Assembly: GCA_030849805.1 (NCBI GenBank)
Contig: JASANZ010002009.1
Location: forward strand, 1 to 32,760
Origin: Sergeia podlipaevii
Lineage: Eukaryota > Euglenozoa > Kinetoplastea > Trypanosomatida > Trypanosomatidae
DNA length: 32,760 nt
Direction: 5' to 3'
Every line of letters begins with the position of its first letter. Position 1 is the first letter of the stretch. The notes below the pieces were generated by a model. That model was not told where the DNA came from and did no database searches. It was given only the letters and a program-made list of their open reading frames with translations. Shown here piece by piece: positions 9,085-20,500 of the stretch. A program made the position numbers and the translations under genes.

Positions 9085-12000
9085 GTTTGACTGAAAGGTA
9101 GAGAGGAGCTTCGTGGCAGTGGTAGCAGCGCCGTTACCATCTTGTGGGTGCTTCTCACGCGTACGCGTCTTCAAAGTAGGCAGTCGGGAAATACCTGTGC
9201 GAGCAAGCGTGCATGGCGCATGCTTGCGTCCCTGCACGACATGCAGAAACTGTTGCTTGACGATACGGTCCTGTCCTATTGCTAGTTTAAACTGAGAAAT
9301 ACGGTTACTGTTCCTACTCGATGAGCCGGTGTCACGTGGTGTACAGGAGTTGAAGGAACCTTCACTGACGACGTCGATCACATCAGAAAGCTCTATCCCA
9401 AGGTTGCCATCCCGAGGGTTTTGCGGTTGCGTCCGTGATACAGGAGGAGACACCAGCAAACCTGGTGATTGCTCCACAGAGCCATTGCTCAGCGCAACAG
9501 CCGTGGCGCTTGTCACGTGTGGCCCAGAAGGTCCAGAGCTGAGGAGTCCAACAGAACCGGCCTCTATAGCTAGCGGTTCAGTAACAAAAAAGGTTCCTGT
9601 GTCATCAAGTGGCTGTCCTGCGTCGTTGACTGAAGTGGCACCAAAGGTGGAAAGTGAGGAACAGCCTTGAACAGTAGTAGTGGTGCCAAGCGTACGCGCA
9701 GGGGAGTTGCTGTCCTCTGCAAGAGTGAGCGTCACTGATACCTGTCGCCGTACCGCAAGCTCCTGATTTGGTGCCGCACTACCTGTCGCTGGTGCCCCAG
9801 CAGACCAGAAGGCGGCTCTAGGAGGGACCTGGCTGGAAGCACCAGCATCGCGTTGAGCCACATACTTGAGAAACATCTTCCAGTCCTCCTTCAAGGTCCC
9901 TGTACTGACGTCTGGGACCGTATAGGGCGGCAGATGGAACCGACGACCATTTGTTTGGTCGTCAATCTGCCGCGCTGTTGCCAACGTTCCTAGCATCACG
10001 CCATCTGCGCTCCACAGTACCACCTTGTTATCATAACCACCAGTGATAATAACGGGAAGCTGGTAACTAGAGTGCTCGAAGCCACTCACTGTGGTAAAAC
10101 CCTTCTCATGGGCGTACCAGTCAGCAATGAGGATAGGCCCAGAGCGTCGCGCCGATCCAGCAGATGATGATGGCGGTGCCGCTGCTGCCGGTTCTACAGC
10201 ACGCAACGGGCTCCAAAATTGACCACCACCAGGAGCAACGGCTGCTGCCTGGTGAGCGAGGGATGCAGATGGGCACACGTTTGGCGTGCTACCAGGTCCA
10301 TCCAGAGCGCCACTGGTACCCACAGCAGACCACCTGCTCGCTGCACCAGCCGCCAGCACACCCGCAATGTCCCATAACTTCAGCTGGCCTCGATCATCCC
10401 CCGTGACGACCGTCCGAGAACCAGAGAAGAAGTACATGTGTGTCACGATAGGGACGCGAAGAGATCCGTGCACCTGCGACGGCGATGGCTGCGCGCCACC
10501 TCCGGCAGCTGCAACAACCTGCTCCACATCCACAGTGGACTGCTCTTGGGGCGACATGCAAGGCAACCCTTCCTGTCCCTGCGACTTCATGTGTATCTGA
10601 CGTCGGCTAGTGTTCGATGTGCCACCCCCACCACCAGTAAAGCTGCTTGCTGAACTTCCCGTGTTTTGCTGCTGCTGCAATTGCTGGGGTTTGTAAAAAC
10701 TGATCCCTCCCTCAGACTTGGCCACTTTGACGGTGCGTCGACTGCTCCGCTGCCACTTCCATGAGCCTTCGTCTCGTGTGTGCAGCCACACGCCTAGCAT
10801 CTCGTAGCTGCTTTTGGCATTGCCGTCGCCCATTATAAAACTCCCACTCAACATAGACGCAGTTAGCGAGAGGGCCGCCGGTGGTGCTGTGTCATCCGCG
10901 GCAAGTGGCGCAGCAGCAGTCGGAGCTCCAACGGCATGTGCCCTCGCGTGCGGCAAGACGGGCGGTGCGCCACCGTTAGTCACCGCCTCCCCGACACTGA
11001 CGCGGCCATCGTTGCCGACAGCAAAGAAAACAGTGTGGCGGCCGCTTGCTACAGAGGCGCGACCCACTGCTGACTCACATCGCGTGGTGGTGGGGCGAGC
11101 GTCGCCACTCGCATTTTTCTGAGCACCGTGTGCGTTGCACGGTGGCAATGAGCTAAAAGATGTGCCTTTTGGTCGGCCATCCGTCTTGCTTGGCAGCCCT
11201 TTCTCCCCATTTGACTGGATTAGTTCCTTCATGGCGGCAGCAACCTCTCCTTCTGGCTTCTCCATCGCTTGCGCCTCTGCCTCTTCGGCTTCTGTTGTTG
11301 TGATCGCTGGCTTCTTCTTTTTCTTGCTAAGCTCTCGTGCTACCTGCGCGTAATCAATGGAGGGCTGTCGCACTCGACATAGAAAGAAATTCTCAGCTTC
11401 ACCAGATGGCAGCGTGTAGATGGCGGCGATAACGCCTACGTGGGTAAAATCAAAGATGGCAAGTGTGCCGTTAGAAACGGCGATAAAGAACTGCCCGTCC
11501 ACCAATTTCGTCTCTCGAATGACGTGCTTTGTATCCAGCATAGCGGCGATGGAGTGCAACCGTATCACTGCCGAACCACGCGCCTTCTCCACCATGGGCA
11601 CCAAACAGATGCCATCGGCATACGTGAGGATGACGTACGGTGATGCATAATCGCGAAAGCGAGGCAGCGTCTCCACTGCCAGAATCTCCCGACCGTGCAA
11701 GCCAGCCTCGCGCAGTGTTTGGGCAAAGTCAAAGGCCTTCTCACACAATGCGATGGAGTAGCCCTTGAGATCTCCATCCTGAGTGCCTAGCAGAAACTGG
11801 CGCTTGAGAGGTTCAATGAGCGCACAACACGAGATATCGGAGCTCACCAGATTGTTGCCCGTGGCGTACAGGAGATGGCCATTGTGCGTGTCCCACATCT
11901 TCACACTACGCACGTGAATCGTCACAATATTGTTTGGATTGGGGAAGAGAACAAAGCGGCAGGCGTGCTCACTATCTGCAAGATCAGGGGATGCCGAATC

Positions 12001-13818
12001 AATCGAGGAGAAAGAGATGAGTTCTTTCGAATTGGCCACGAGCAGAGCGCCGAGGTTTGGCAGCGAGCACACTGCGTTAATTGAGTTGCCTGCAATGACG
12101 GTCTCGAGTGCGGGAAGGCGTCCCCCTGGGCCTGCTCCAGCTACACTTCCGTGCGACCGGCCAGCAGCAGCACCACCAGCGGCACGTCCGCGAGGTCCTC
12201 TCCCCTGCTGAAGCGGCGCCTTTCTTGCTAGAAGTCCATTCGCTCCTCGCGAGGCACACGCTGGCAGGATGGTCTGCAGGCAGCCCTCCATGCGCAGGTC
12301 CCATATCTTCACATACCCTTTCGTATCTCCCGATATCAGCAGCGGGGTGCTGGCAACACGGTGAATGCACGAGATGCGGCCCTGATGTGGAAGCACCGCG
12401 TCATAGAGATACGTAGGGTTTGCGCGTGGGTTTTGCAGAGTGCGCTGTACAATTCTGGCTTCGAACCCACTTGAGAAGAGGAATTCGTCATCGCACTCCA
12501 TCGCCATTGCGCCGCCAACGAGATGATCGTTGAAGGCAAAGCGCACCACAGAACGCTCTAGGTCAACGCCTTTTACCGAGTTCACGCGGTCTAGGCTGGC
12601 CGTGTAGAGCATGCCTCCCCTCACACGTAGAGCAACAAGGGATTGTGAGTGTAACTTTTCCTGTGCAGAGACTGCGTTCTGGGTCACGTCCCACACCGAC
12701 ACCACACCACCTCGACTACCAAGCACAAGGCGATTGTACATGGCGGACCACCTTAGACACGTCTGAGTCTCGGAGAGTACAAACGTCTTCACATTGTTGA
12801 GGATCTCATCCACTGAATGCTTCTTTTCAAGTGAGAATATCTGAATAGCTCCTCCGTTGTAAGAGCACGCTAGCGAGTTCGACTGTTCAATGCCACCTGC
12901 CGGCGGAATGTGGTCCCAGTCTATCACCACCTCGGTCTGCTTTGGCAGTTTGCCATAAAGCGAGAGCTCCCGGCCTCCATTCACAAACGCATACACAGAC
13001 GTGGAGTGATTGCCCTTAGCGTCATACACTACTCGCACCATCTTGGATTGCTTCGGTAGAGTACGCATGCTGACAATGTGCTGACCGAACACATGCGGCG
13101 TTGTGCGCTCCACGTGATATGTGTGGAATCCACTAAAGTCATCGATCGCACTCACCTCGGCCCCGTCCTCGTCCTCTTCCATTTCCTCCTCCTCCTCATC
13201 CGACTCTCTGCTCATCCCTCTTGCTTCACCTGCCAAACTAATAGAAGAGCTATTCGTGTTAGAGGCGCTAGTAGGATTAACAAGCACCCCGGATAAGGAA
13301 AGGTGATCATGACCCGCTGCTGCTACTGATGAAAGAAAGTTAGGTGATGCAGGAGCCCCAGAGGTGGCCCTCGTGGGCGAGCTACTCCCAACTTGAACGA
13401 GCGTACCGCTTTCTAACTTCATCGCCGCCACGGTAGCACCACTGACTGGACCCTCAGTGGAATTGTCGGTGATGGTGCGATGCTTATTCTTTTTGGAGTT
13501 CTTCTTGCGGTTTGAGCGGCTAGCCGCGCCTGTACCCAAGCCTGTGGTGAATCCGGAGCCCACAAGACAGGTAGCTTGATCAATTGAAAAAAGAGAAAAG
13601 TCATGCCAGCCGACGCGTCCGGTTCCGGCAACATCCACGCTATCAAAAAGCTGCTGAAGGTACTCATTGGTCACGGTAAAGGTGGTTTTCTTCCCAGCAA
13701 TAGCAGAGAGGAGCACCTCTTTAAACTCGCTTTCATTGAGGCTCTTAGCGCGGTTATTTTCAAAACAACGACGAAGTCCATTAAGTTCCTCCTCCGACAA
13801 ATTCTTCAGTATCTCCAT
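8596..13818 (-). CDS. large EF-hand / WD40-repeat protein, 1740 residues
   Basis: Frame from ATG 13818 to TGA 8596; three upstream codons begin with TTG, so the ATG is used. Near the N-terminus is an EF-hand-like loop (residues 62-73, DVAGTGRVGWHD) with Asp at positions 1 and 12 and Gly at 6. A basic Lys/Asn/Arg patch (about 107-115) and a Glu-rich acidic run (about 206-220) follow. WD-type blades are visible, with GD or GS turns and terminal WD/W pairs, near residues 375 (VSVWD), 495 (VKIWD), 643 (VKMWD), 1143 (LKLWD) and 1263 (VVLWS), suggesting two propellers separated by long low-complexity linkers. The last 400 residues are Ser/Thr/Asn-rich. EF-hand plus two propellers recalls the WDR49/WDR64 type of protein; many such proteins are axonemal or cytoskeletal scaffolds, but localisation here is inference. 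Confidence 0.85.
9046..9085. repeat. coding (GTT)n-(GGT)n trinucleotide repeat
   Basis: Plus-strand (GTT)n then (GGT)n; on the coding strand it reads as a run of five Thr then eight Asn in the C-terminal tail of the WD-repeat protein. Multiples of three keep the frame open. Confidence 0.9.
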
Positions 13819-13873
13819 ACTTTCCAATCGTGAGTTTCCTTTATTGTTATATATGTATGTATGTGAAAGGCAA

Positions 13874-13885
13874 CTGAAAGAGGCA
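13874..13885 (-). promoter_or_regulatory. candidate spliced-leader acceptor for the WD-repeat gene
   Basis: Minus-strand GCCTCTTTCAG with AG at 13874-13875, giving a 55-base 5' UTR. The tract is short, so confidence is modest. Confidence 0.35.
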
Positions 13886-14866
13886 ATAAATGTATGAATA
13901 CACTACTGTTGTTTCGCTAACTGCAGTAGATGTAGACACGCGTGTGCGTAGGCATAAAGAAAAAATATATATAAAGTGTAAACGTATATATCTGTGTGTT
14001 CAAGATCGTTCCCTTTTCTTGTAGAATTCGTGTAATGAGTATGTGTATGAATTGTGATTGAATGTATACGTAAAAAAAAAGGAAAGCAAATTATTCACGA
14101 ATCACACCTCATTATACTAGATGCATGCAACGGACAAAGAGAGGGAGATGGATATATATTTTTTAAAAAAGAGAAAGCAAGTATGATAAAATATAGCAAG
14201 AGAATAGATGGGTATGAAGGATCAAACGAGTTTCTTGAAGAATGAAGACGAAGATACACCGGCCAATCAAACCGTGCAGTTGTGCTAAGCAGAACCACAG
14301 CAAAGAAAAAAAAAACTCTTTCAATTCCGTTTTGTACACGATGTGAACACTTCTCACAAAGGAGACCCATACGCACACCTCATCCACCCCGCTCACGTAG
14401 GCAACATAAAAACTGCATCACTGTCACTTTCACTAAGGCAATATAATAGATCCTCCTTTTCTCTTCCAGCGTAGATAACTCGCGCTCAAGACGCAAGAGG
14501 AAAAACGATGTAGAGAGAAAAAAAAGAGAGAGAGAGAAAGAGAGAGCTGAGGGACAACGTATATAAACAATAATAATGATAATAATCATCTATTACTCAC
14601 CCTGAATAGATATCAAGTAACAATATATATCCCCGCTTGACATCCGCCCCCTCTCTCTCCGAGGGTTGGGATACGCATGCACAAGGAGAACGATATTCCC
14701 TACCCTGCACAATTTCCTCCCCTTTCTCCTTCCGCATTTGCCTCACTGCTTTGACTATTCAAACTTGTGACGCACATGCGAAAATAAAGGGCAACAACAC
14801 TCGTAACTCGACAAGTTAACGCACATTTTTGTTAACTATATATTCAGGAGCAGCTCGCTTCGTCAG

Positions 14867-14899
14867 CCCCCCCCCCCCCAAAAAAAAAAAAAAAAAAAA
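14867..14899. repeat. C13-A20 homopolymer junction beside a stop codon
   Basis: Thirteen C bases run directly into twenty A bases. On the transcribed strand this is T20 then G13, starting three bases after the TAG of the tail-anchored protein gene. Confidence 0.9.
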
Positions 14900-14902
14900 C
14901 CT

Positions 14903-15565
14903 CTACATCATGAAGAGGCTGAAGATCATCAACGTGAATAAGAACGATATGGCAGCAAACACAAGCGCAACGGCAAGCACCTGGCGGAAGCCAAACACCT
15001 CAATCTCCTCCGTGTTGGTTTGTGTGAAGCCCTCGCGCAGCAGGCGGTCACGGAAGTACGGCATGTGATACACCCCCCATGGTACGACTACTTTCATGCC
15101 TTCTGCGTAGGTGTCTATGCGCTCTACTCCCCGCCGAGCGCGTGGATCCACAGGCGGCTCCATCCCATTCAGCACAGACTGATACGCCATGCGCGACTCG
15201 ATCGCGTCGCGGGCAATCATGCCATCAAACTTGCTGCCGTCTGCAGTCACAGGGCGAAGGCTAAAGAATGGGAAGATGCGTTGCATGAACAGCTGCTTCT
15301 GTGCATGATAAGTGCCGGCCTTCAAGGGGAGGCGACCGTCTTCACAGAGAATTTTGTCAAAGCGAGAGGTAAGCGCGTCAGCGTCGAGCGCTCGGCGGAA
15401 GTACGCTGGGGCCGCAATGTTTGGAATGGGGTAGAGAGTCACCTCCTTGTGGGTCTCTGGGTGCCGGAAAGTGAGGATGGTGCAGACCAAGCGCGGTGGA
15501 TCAGTTCTCAGATCCATGATACCCTTGGTCATCAGCATCGCTGACTTCCCCTTAAGTGAGTTCAT
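14903..15565 (-). CDS. hypothetical C-terminally membrane-anchored protein, 220 residues
   Basis: Frame from ATG 15565 to TAG 14903. The open frame extends 37 codons further to a GTG at 15676, but the clear pyrimidine tract and AG lie at 15696-15741 and the first ATG after that acceptor is 15565, so I choose it. Residues 1-195 are soluble and mixed alpha/beta in character, with conserved-looking Pro/Tyr/Arg motifs (VTLYPIPN near residue 38, VVVPWGVYHMPYFRDRLL near 162-180). Residues about 195-218 form one strongly hydrophobic span followed by only two Met residues, the topology of a tail-anchored protein, so it should face the cytosol on the mitochondrial outer membrane, ER or another organelle. 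Family not recognised. There is no N-terminal signal. Confidence 0.75.
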   Translation of the reverse strand: MNSLKGKSAMLMTKGIMDLRTDPPRLVCTILTFRHPETHKEVTLYPIPNIAAPAYFRRALDADALTSRFDKILCEDGRLPLKAGTYHAQKQLFMQRIFPFFSLRPVTADGSKFDGMIARDAIESRMAYQSVLNGMEPPVDPRARRGVERIDTYAEGMKVVVPWGVYHMPYFRDRLLREGFTQTNTEEIEVFGFRQVLAVALVFAAISFLFTLMIFSLFMM

Positions 15566-16038
15566 GAGTGCAATAACACGCTGCAGGCCGGCTTCACCAA
15601 GGTAAGGTTGGGAATTACAGTGTTGTGTTGTCCTTTTGTCGCTGCTGTTGCTTCGCAAAAGTACACGCTGCCACACCGTATGGTATAAAGTAGTACTAGA
15701 AAAGGAGAGCAGGAAAAAAGAAGAGCAATGAAGAAAAAGGCATCTAAAAAAAAATGGGTAGTATTTAATATGAAAGAAAATAGTGAAGTCAAAGCTGTCC
15801 AGTACGCATATGTGAAAATAATTACAGAAAAGTAAAAAAAAGAAAACTACAGAAAAAAAAAGGCAGAACCTCCTCCCCTCCTTATTTTAATATTGATGGA
15901 GCTCTTCATTACAAAAAATCCGGACATTATGCGCAACAGAAAGCCGTCGCAATACCTACTCTCTTATCCCGTTTCCCACCTGTTCTCTCTCTCTCTCTCT
16001 CACACACACAAGAACATTTTTTTTCTTTTTCATTTCAT
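15566..16038. other. intergenic spacer, 473 bases
   Basis: Contains the pyrimidine tract above, A-runs, and a plus-strand (TC)n-(AC)n microsatellite at about 15985-16010 in the presumed 3' UTR of the 337-residue gene. No further gene seen. Confidence 0.6.
15696..15741 (-). promoter_or_regulatory. strong candidate spliced-leader acceptor for the tail-anchored gene
   Basis: A nearly pure pyrimidine tract of more than 40 bases on the minus strand (15698-15741) ends in CTAG at 15696-15697. The implied 5' UTR is 130 bases with no earlier ATG, which fixes the start at 15565. Confidence 0.6.
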
Positions 16039-17052
16039 TCACCGAGTACGCGAGCAGGTGACAAACATAGGATCCCCCAGTGTATAGGGAACATCCATCA
16101 GTACTGAATTGTAGTCCACACCATTGGCACGCCTCACTGGGTAGTAGTGCGGGCACCCAGGCACCACCTGACGCACCTCCACAGCACCTATCGTCCGTAG
16201 CGACGCCCTACCCTCCGCCGTGATGTTGCCTGACATCCACTCCAGAACATAGTGAGCAAGACTTGCTTCACCCGAGAGCGGATCGGCCGCTTTGTCTGCC
16301 GTAGTGTTGTTGCTAGTACCCACAGCTGCGCCAGCCGCCTTTGCGTTCCCCGCACTCGCCTCTCCTTCCTCTTCCTTCTCATTGGTGCCCTCTTGCTCAA
16401 GAGGGTCCTGCTTGGGGGTCTTGCTCACGGTGAAACTAGCGTCTGCCTCGCGGCGCAACGCCTTTAGAGCAGCTAGAGAAAGATCAAAAAGAGTAGTGTC
16501 CGCCCACGTCATCACCACCGCAACTGGCTTTATCTTTTCAGCGGGTGTAACAGACTTCATAACGGGAGCAGCCAGAACGCATTCCACGCTGCTGGAAAGC
16601 ACACCTTCTTGCTGTTGATACTCTGGCAAAAGCGAGGTCCTTCCTGCTGAGGGCTCCGCAAGCACAGGAGCAACTGCTTCAATAATACCCACGGAAGGCA
16701 CTCCCAGTACGACGCTACTGAACTCGCTGCGGGTGACTACATCGCTACCAGGAAGTGCATACACGCGCACAGCACATGGGCACTCTCGCTGCCGCCTCAC
16801 TCCGTGATCTTCCATGTGAGGCATCTTTCTCGCACGTTGATGAAGCTGATGGTAGTTATTATTGCTAACACTATTATGAGGGAAGAACTGTGGTTGAAAC
16901 TGCTGCTGGTGCTGCTGGTGTTGACCACGATATGGATGAGACCTTGGAAATCGTCGCTGTTGGCCGCCCCTGTGCGAGCCCGGAACACTCCCGCCGCCGT
17001 CACCACGATAGCACGGCTGAGATCCACCAAGCATGAAGTCGCCACCAAGCAT
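16039..17052 (-). CDS. hypothetical protein with RG/Q/H-rich N-terminus, 337 residues
   Basis: Frame from ATG 17052 to TGA 16039; a second in-frame ATG at residue 7 could also serve. Residues 1-80 are disordered and rich in Gly, Arg, Gln, His and Asn, with RGG-like and RG dipeptides typical of RNA-associated proteins. Residues about 90-205 look folded, with many Val/Ala strands. An acidic Glu/Ala/Gly linker (about 215-250) follows, then a C-terminal segment about 265-337 with conserved-looking aromatic and Pro residues (CPHYYPVRR; VPYTLGDPMF). No catalytic motif is recognised. An RNA-binding role is suggested by composition only. Codon use is normal for the window. Confidence 0.72.
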   Translation of the reverse strand: MLGGDFMLGGSQPCYRGDGGGSVPGSHRGGQQRRFPRSHPYRGQHQQHQQQFQPQFFPHNSVSNNNYHQLHQRARKMPHMEDHGVRRQRECPCAVRVYALPGSDVVTRSEFSSVVLGVPSVGIIEAVAPVLAEPSAGRTSLLPEYQQQEGVLSSSVECVLAAPVMKSVTPAEKIKPVAVVMTWADTTLFDLSLAALKALRREADASFTVSKTPKQDPLEQEGTNEKEEEGEASAGNAKAAGAAVGTSNNTTADKAADPLSGEASLAHYVLEWMSGNITAEGRASLRTIGAVEVRQVVPGCPHYYPVRRANGVDYNSVLMDVPYTLGDPMFVTCSRTR

Positions 17053-17517
17053 CGATACGTACTGCGACTAACTTATGATACGAAATGCGTAAAACAAATG
17101 TGAACTTTCTCCAGCACACCCTCTAGTGGTACAAGTGGCAAGGAACCTAAGTAACAGGAAAATTAGAAGCAAGAATTTAAAGAATGAAGCAAGTAAATAT
17201 ACTTTTATCCCTTGAGAGAGAAAATGTCAAAAAGAAGCGAAAATAAGGAGTAAGGCGGCTAAATATAAAACTCTACGCTCACATGTGAGCAGCATCTCTG
17301 AGCATTCTTTGCTCGCTATACGCTTCTTTTTCAAAACTTATTTTGTTTGTGTAAGTGACACCCTCAATACAGCTCACAACAAGATTAAAAAAAAAAAGCA
17401 ATCGAAGCAAGACGTTTCTAATCTATATGTATATCAAAAATACCAAAGCATGTGGAGGATATATATATATATATCATCACTATCAACGCTACTATAACAC
17501 CAACAGTAGCTACAACC
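17053..17517. other. intergenic spacer, 465 bases
   Basis: AT-rich, with an A10 run near 17387, a (TA)n at 17460-17474 and a GA-rich run near 17213-17222 that could be the pyrimidine tract for the 337-residue gene. No gene seen. Confidence 0.55.
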
Positions 17518-20500
17518 TTATCGAGGCATGAACTCATAATTAAAGGAAAAATGCGTGTTGCTAGGTAGCTTCAAGACAGTGACGTGTGGATCGCCCCCTG
17601 GATCCCGAATGCAGCGATCCAGCAACTCCTTGGCATACCGATGGTGCATCTTCTTCGCTTTGGCAAGCACAGCAAAGAAGGAGTACCCACCACTGGTCCC
17701 CTCGCAACAACTTCTCTCTCCCGGAGGAGAAGAAGGGGTCCTCCTGTGCCGACGTAGCGCGGTGCAATGTGCAGTTTTGCAGCTCAGTGCGCATGGGTTC
17801 CATGGCGCCATCGGACACTGAGAAGGACCTCCAGCTGAGCCAGTGCAAGTCACGTGTAGGAGCGTCACTCTACTATCCGCAATGACGGCTTTTGCCAGCA
17901 ACTGCACAGGTTGACGCAAGTTCACAAGTTCAGCAAAATGCACAAAGGCGGAGGGATTCGGCGTGTCCGTAAAGTTGTGAATGAGCACGAAAATTTCATT
18001 CACCGCCTTCTTGGTCCCACCGGCAGTAAGCAGCTCCGGTGGCACCAGTTTCAGCACATCCGTTCGCTCCGTTGCAAACAGCACGGCACTGTCAACCCGA
18101 TGTGGAAAGGAAGCCAGCAGCTTCTCATAGGCAAACGCCGTGTCGAACGCCGCACCAACGTTTAGCTGCGACAGCGCTGGCAAGTCAGCCCGGCCACGGT
18201 CCTGTAGTTTGCTCCACACACGCTGAATAGAACTATTGCAGTTGAGAGTAACGTCAAGTTCGACGATGGGAGTGTCCGAAGGGGCTTCAAGGCGGCTCAC
18301 GCTGTCTCTGAGTATGCCACGCAAACGTCGAAGCTCTTGGGTTTCTCCATTGCTAGCATCGGGAGATTTAGCCGCTTCAGCTTTGGTATCATCCTGCACG
18401 CGTGACATCGCACCTGCCGACTTGCCGACGACCTCATGGCTGTAATTGCTCACAGAAGGCGATCTTAGTTGAGATGATGCTTGCCCGCTGCCAAGTACAG
18501 GCCCTCCTTCTCTCATTCTGAACGTGCGGTGAAGGCTGCCACGGCGCATGACACGGTCCAGACACATATTCACCATCGCCTTGCTGCCCTGAGCGTGGTG
18601 CCACATCACAGCGATCACAACACGCAGCTGCAGCTCCGTGTACTCCGCTCGGGAATCCTCATCCAGATTCATCTTATCCAAAATAACATGTGTAAACTGC
18701 GAGCCGGCGCTGGTGGCGCGGTGCACCGCGTTAAGATACCCGCGGCGATCTCCGATCTCATCTTGATTGAGCCAGCGCGGCCGGTAACCGCTTTGCTCCA
18801 GTAAGAAATACAAAGCACGCGCGAGGGTAGACTTCCCACATCCCTGAGGCCCTATGAGCATCACTACATCTGGCGGTGGCGCTGGCTCTGCCGCATCAGA
18901 CTCCTCGCCGTCATCTTCTTCAGCACCTTCTTCAAGATTGTCCCCCACCTCGCCCTCCTGCGTACTGCACGGGGCAATTCCCCAAATAGACTCTCGCGCT
19001 TCAGACGCGTACTGTCGCTGCAACGAGATCCAGTGGCCTCGCAACTCTCGCAGTGCCGATTTATCCACAGAGGGGGTCAGTCGCTTGGTGCTGTGCAGCC
19101 ACGTAGTAAAGCGCTGCAGGAATGGGGATCGCGTCTGCTCCCACTCTGCGACGTGTGGCCTAACTTCTCTCGAGAGACCAGAAAGCTTTTTCTCTAGCTT
19201 CACCCGCAGTGCGCTGCTATGCAGTCCGTGAGTGAGAATCGATTCCTGCATCGCGCGCTCCATCGCAAAGGGGTAGCACCGGCTGCGCCACACCCGCACA
19301 ACGACCCCACTCTCGTTAGTGCCGTAGAACACCGCCCCTGCAGAGTTCAGTTTGCTAGCGAATAGGTCCCTGATGGCGTCTAACTCTAGGGAACCCACTT
19401 GCGCTGCGTCCCCGCACGCCCCAACAGTGCGAAGGCGATGTTGGCGAAACACGCTCATGGCCTCTTCTACAGGCAGACACAAGCCACGCTCGGAAGGTGT
19501 GTCAGTGGTGATGGCGTAGAAGCACAGAAAGTCGTCTACTTCTCCCTCAAAGTTGCTACTCGCGCCAGGCCTACTTGAGCCACTATCGCTTCCGCTGCTA
19601 ACGTGTTTCACACTGATGAGATCTTCGCCTGAGCTGCTGCTGCTGCTGCTGCTGCCATTTTCAACGCCGCTCAAGGCCAGGTAGGGCATTGTGTTGCTAC
19701 TAAGGAGATGCGCCAGCTCTACCGTCTCGCTCTCCTGCTTGCTGTTACTGAGTTCCCCACCTCCATCGGGGTCATTATCCTTTTCCTCATCGTCCTCGTC
19801 ATAGCTGATGTCCGTATGATAGTCAACGAGGTTCTCCCAACCAGCCAAACACGATACAAAGCAGAAGGTCCACTGGTTGCGGCACATGACATCGTGCAGA
19901 GCCACTAGATCGTCTCCGGAGATCCTACACACTTGCAGTTGCGCGCGCCATGTGCGAGCTATACGTTGTGCAAGCGCCGTGTGCGTCCGCCTCGCCGTCG
20001 TCGTGTTTGTGGTTTCGCCATACGCCAAGATATCTTCCTCGGGTAGCTCCAGACGCAGCAGCAAGTGCTTCTCCTGGCACCCAATCACCCAGTAGCGAAC
20101 TTGCTCAAACCGCGCCGCTGTCAGCTGGCCTGGCTCTCCATCCACACACTCCAGTGCCATGGCATCTGTTGGCACCTCTTTACCAGCGTTGTACACCGCA
20201 GCGGCCGCGCTGTCGCCCCAGAAGGTAAACTTACGAAGACCACAAAGACTAGCCACGTGTAAGTATCCACCGCCGCCGCTGCCGCTGCTGGTGGCACTCC
20301 CTTTGTTTATGTTGACGCTACAGACCGAGAGCGATGGACTCGCAGGATTCTCGCACAGTGGCGTGCTGGGCGTAGTGATGGGCTGCTGCAACAGCTGCTG
20401 GTGCTGTGGTAGCGCGAGTTGAGCAAGCATGAGTGGAGAAGCGGGCACACTAGGAAACGGGACAGGACTGCCAACCCCACCGGCTCGCGCAAACACATTC

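Larger units (their letters stand above)
13819..14902. other. intergenic region, 1.1 kb
   Basis: AT-rich spacer containing an A/G-rich block at about 14518-14546 (pyrimidine tract on the transcribed strand), a (TAA)-like stretch at 14566-14588 and the homopolymer junction at 14867-14899. No gene seen; it should hold the 3' UTR of the tail-anchored gene and the 5' UTR of the WD-repeat gene. Confidence 0.6.

Noticed and set aside
15020..15544. 174-codon plus-strand frame
   Set aside because: Fully antisense to the tail-anchored protein gene, with no recognisable features.
15566..15676. 37-codon N-terminal extension of the tail-anchored protein
   Set aside because: Starts with GTG; no ATG lies between the strong splice acceptor and 15565, so these codons should be 5' UTR despite the open frame.
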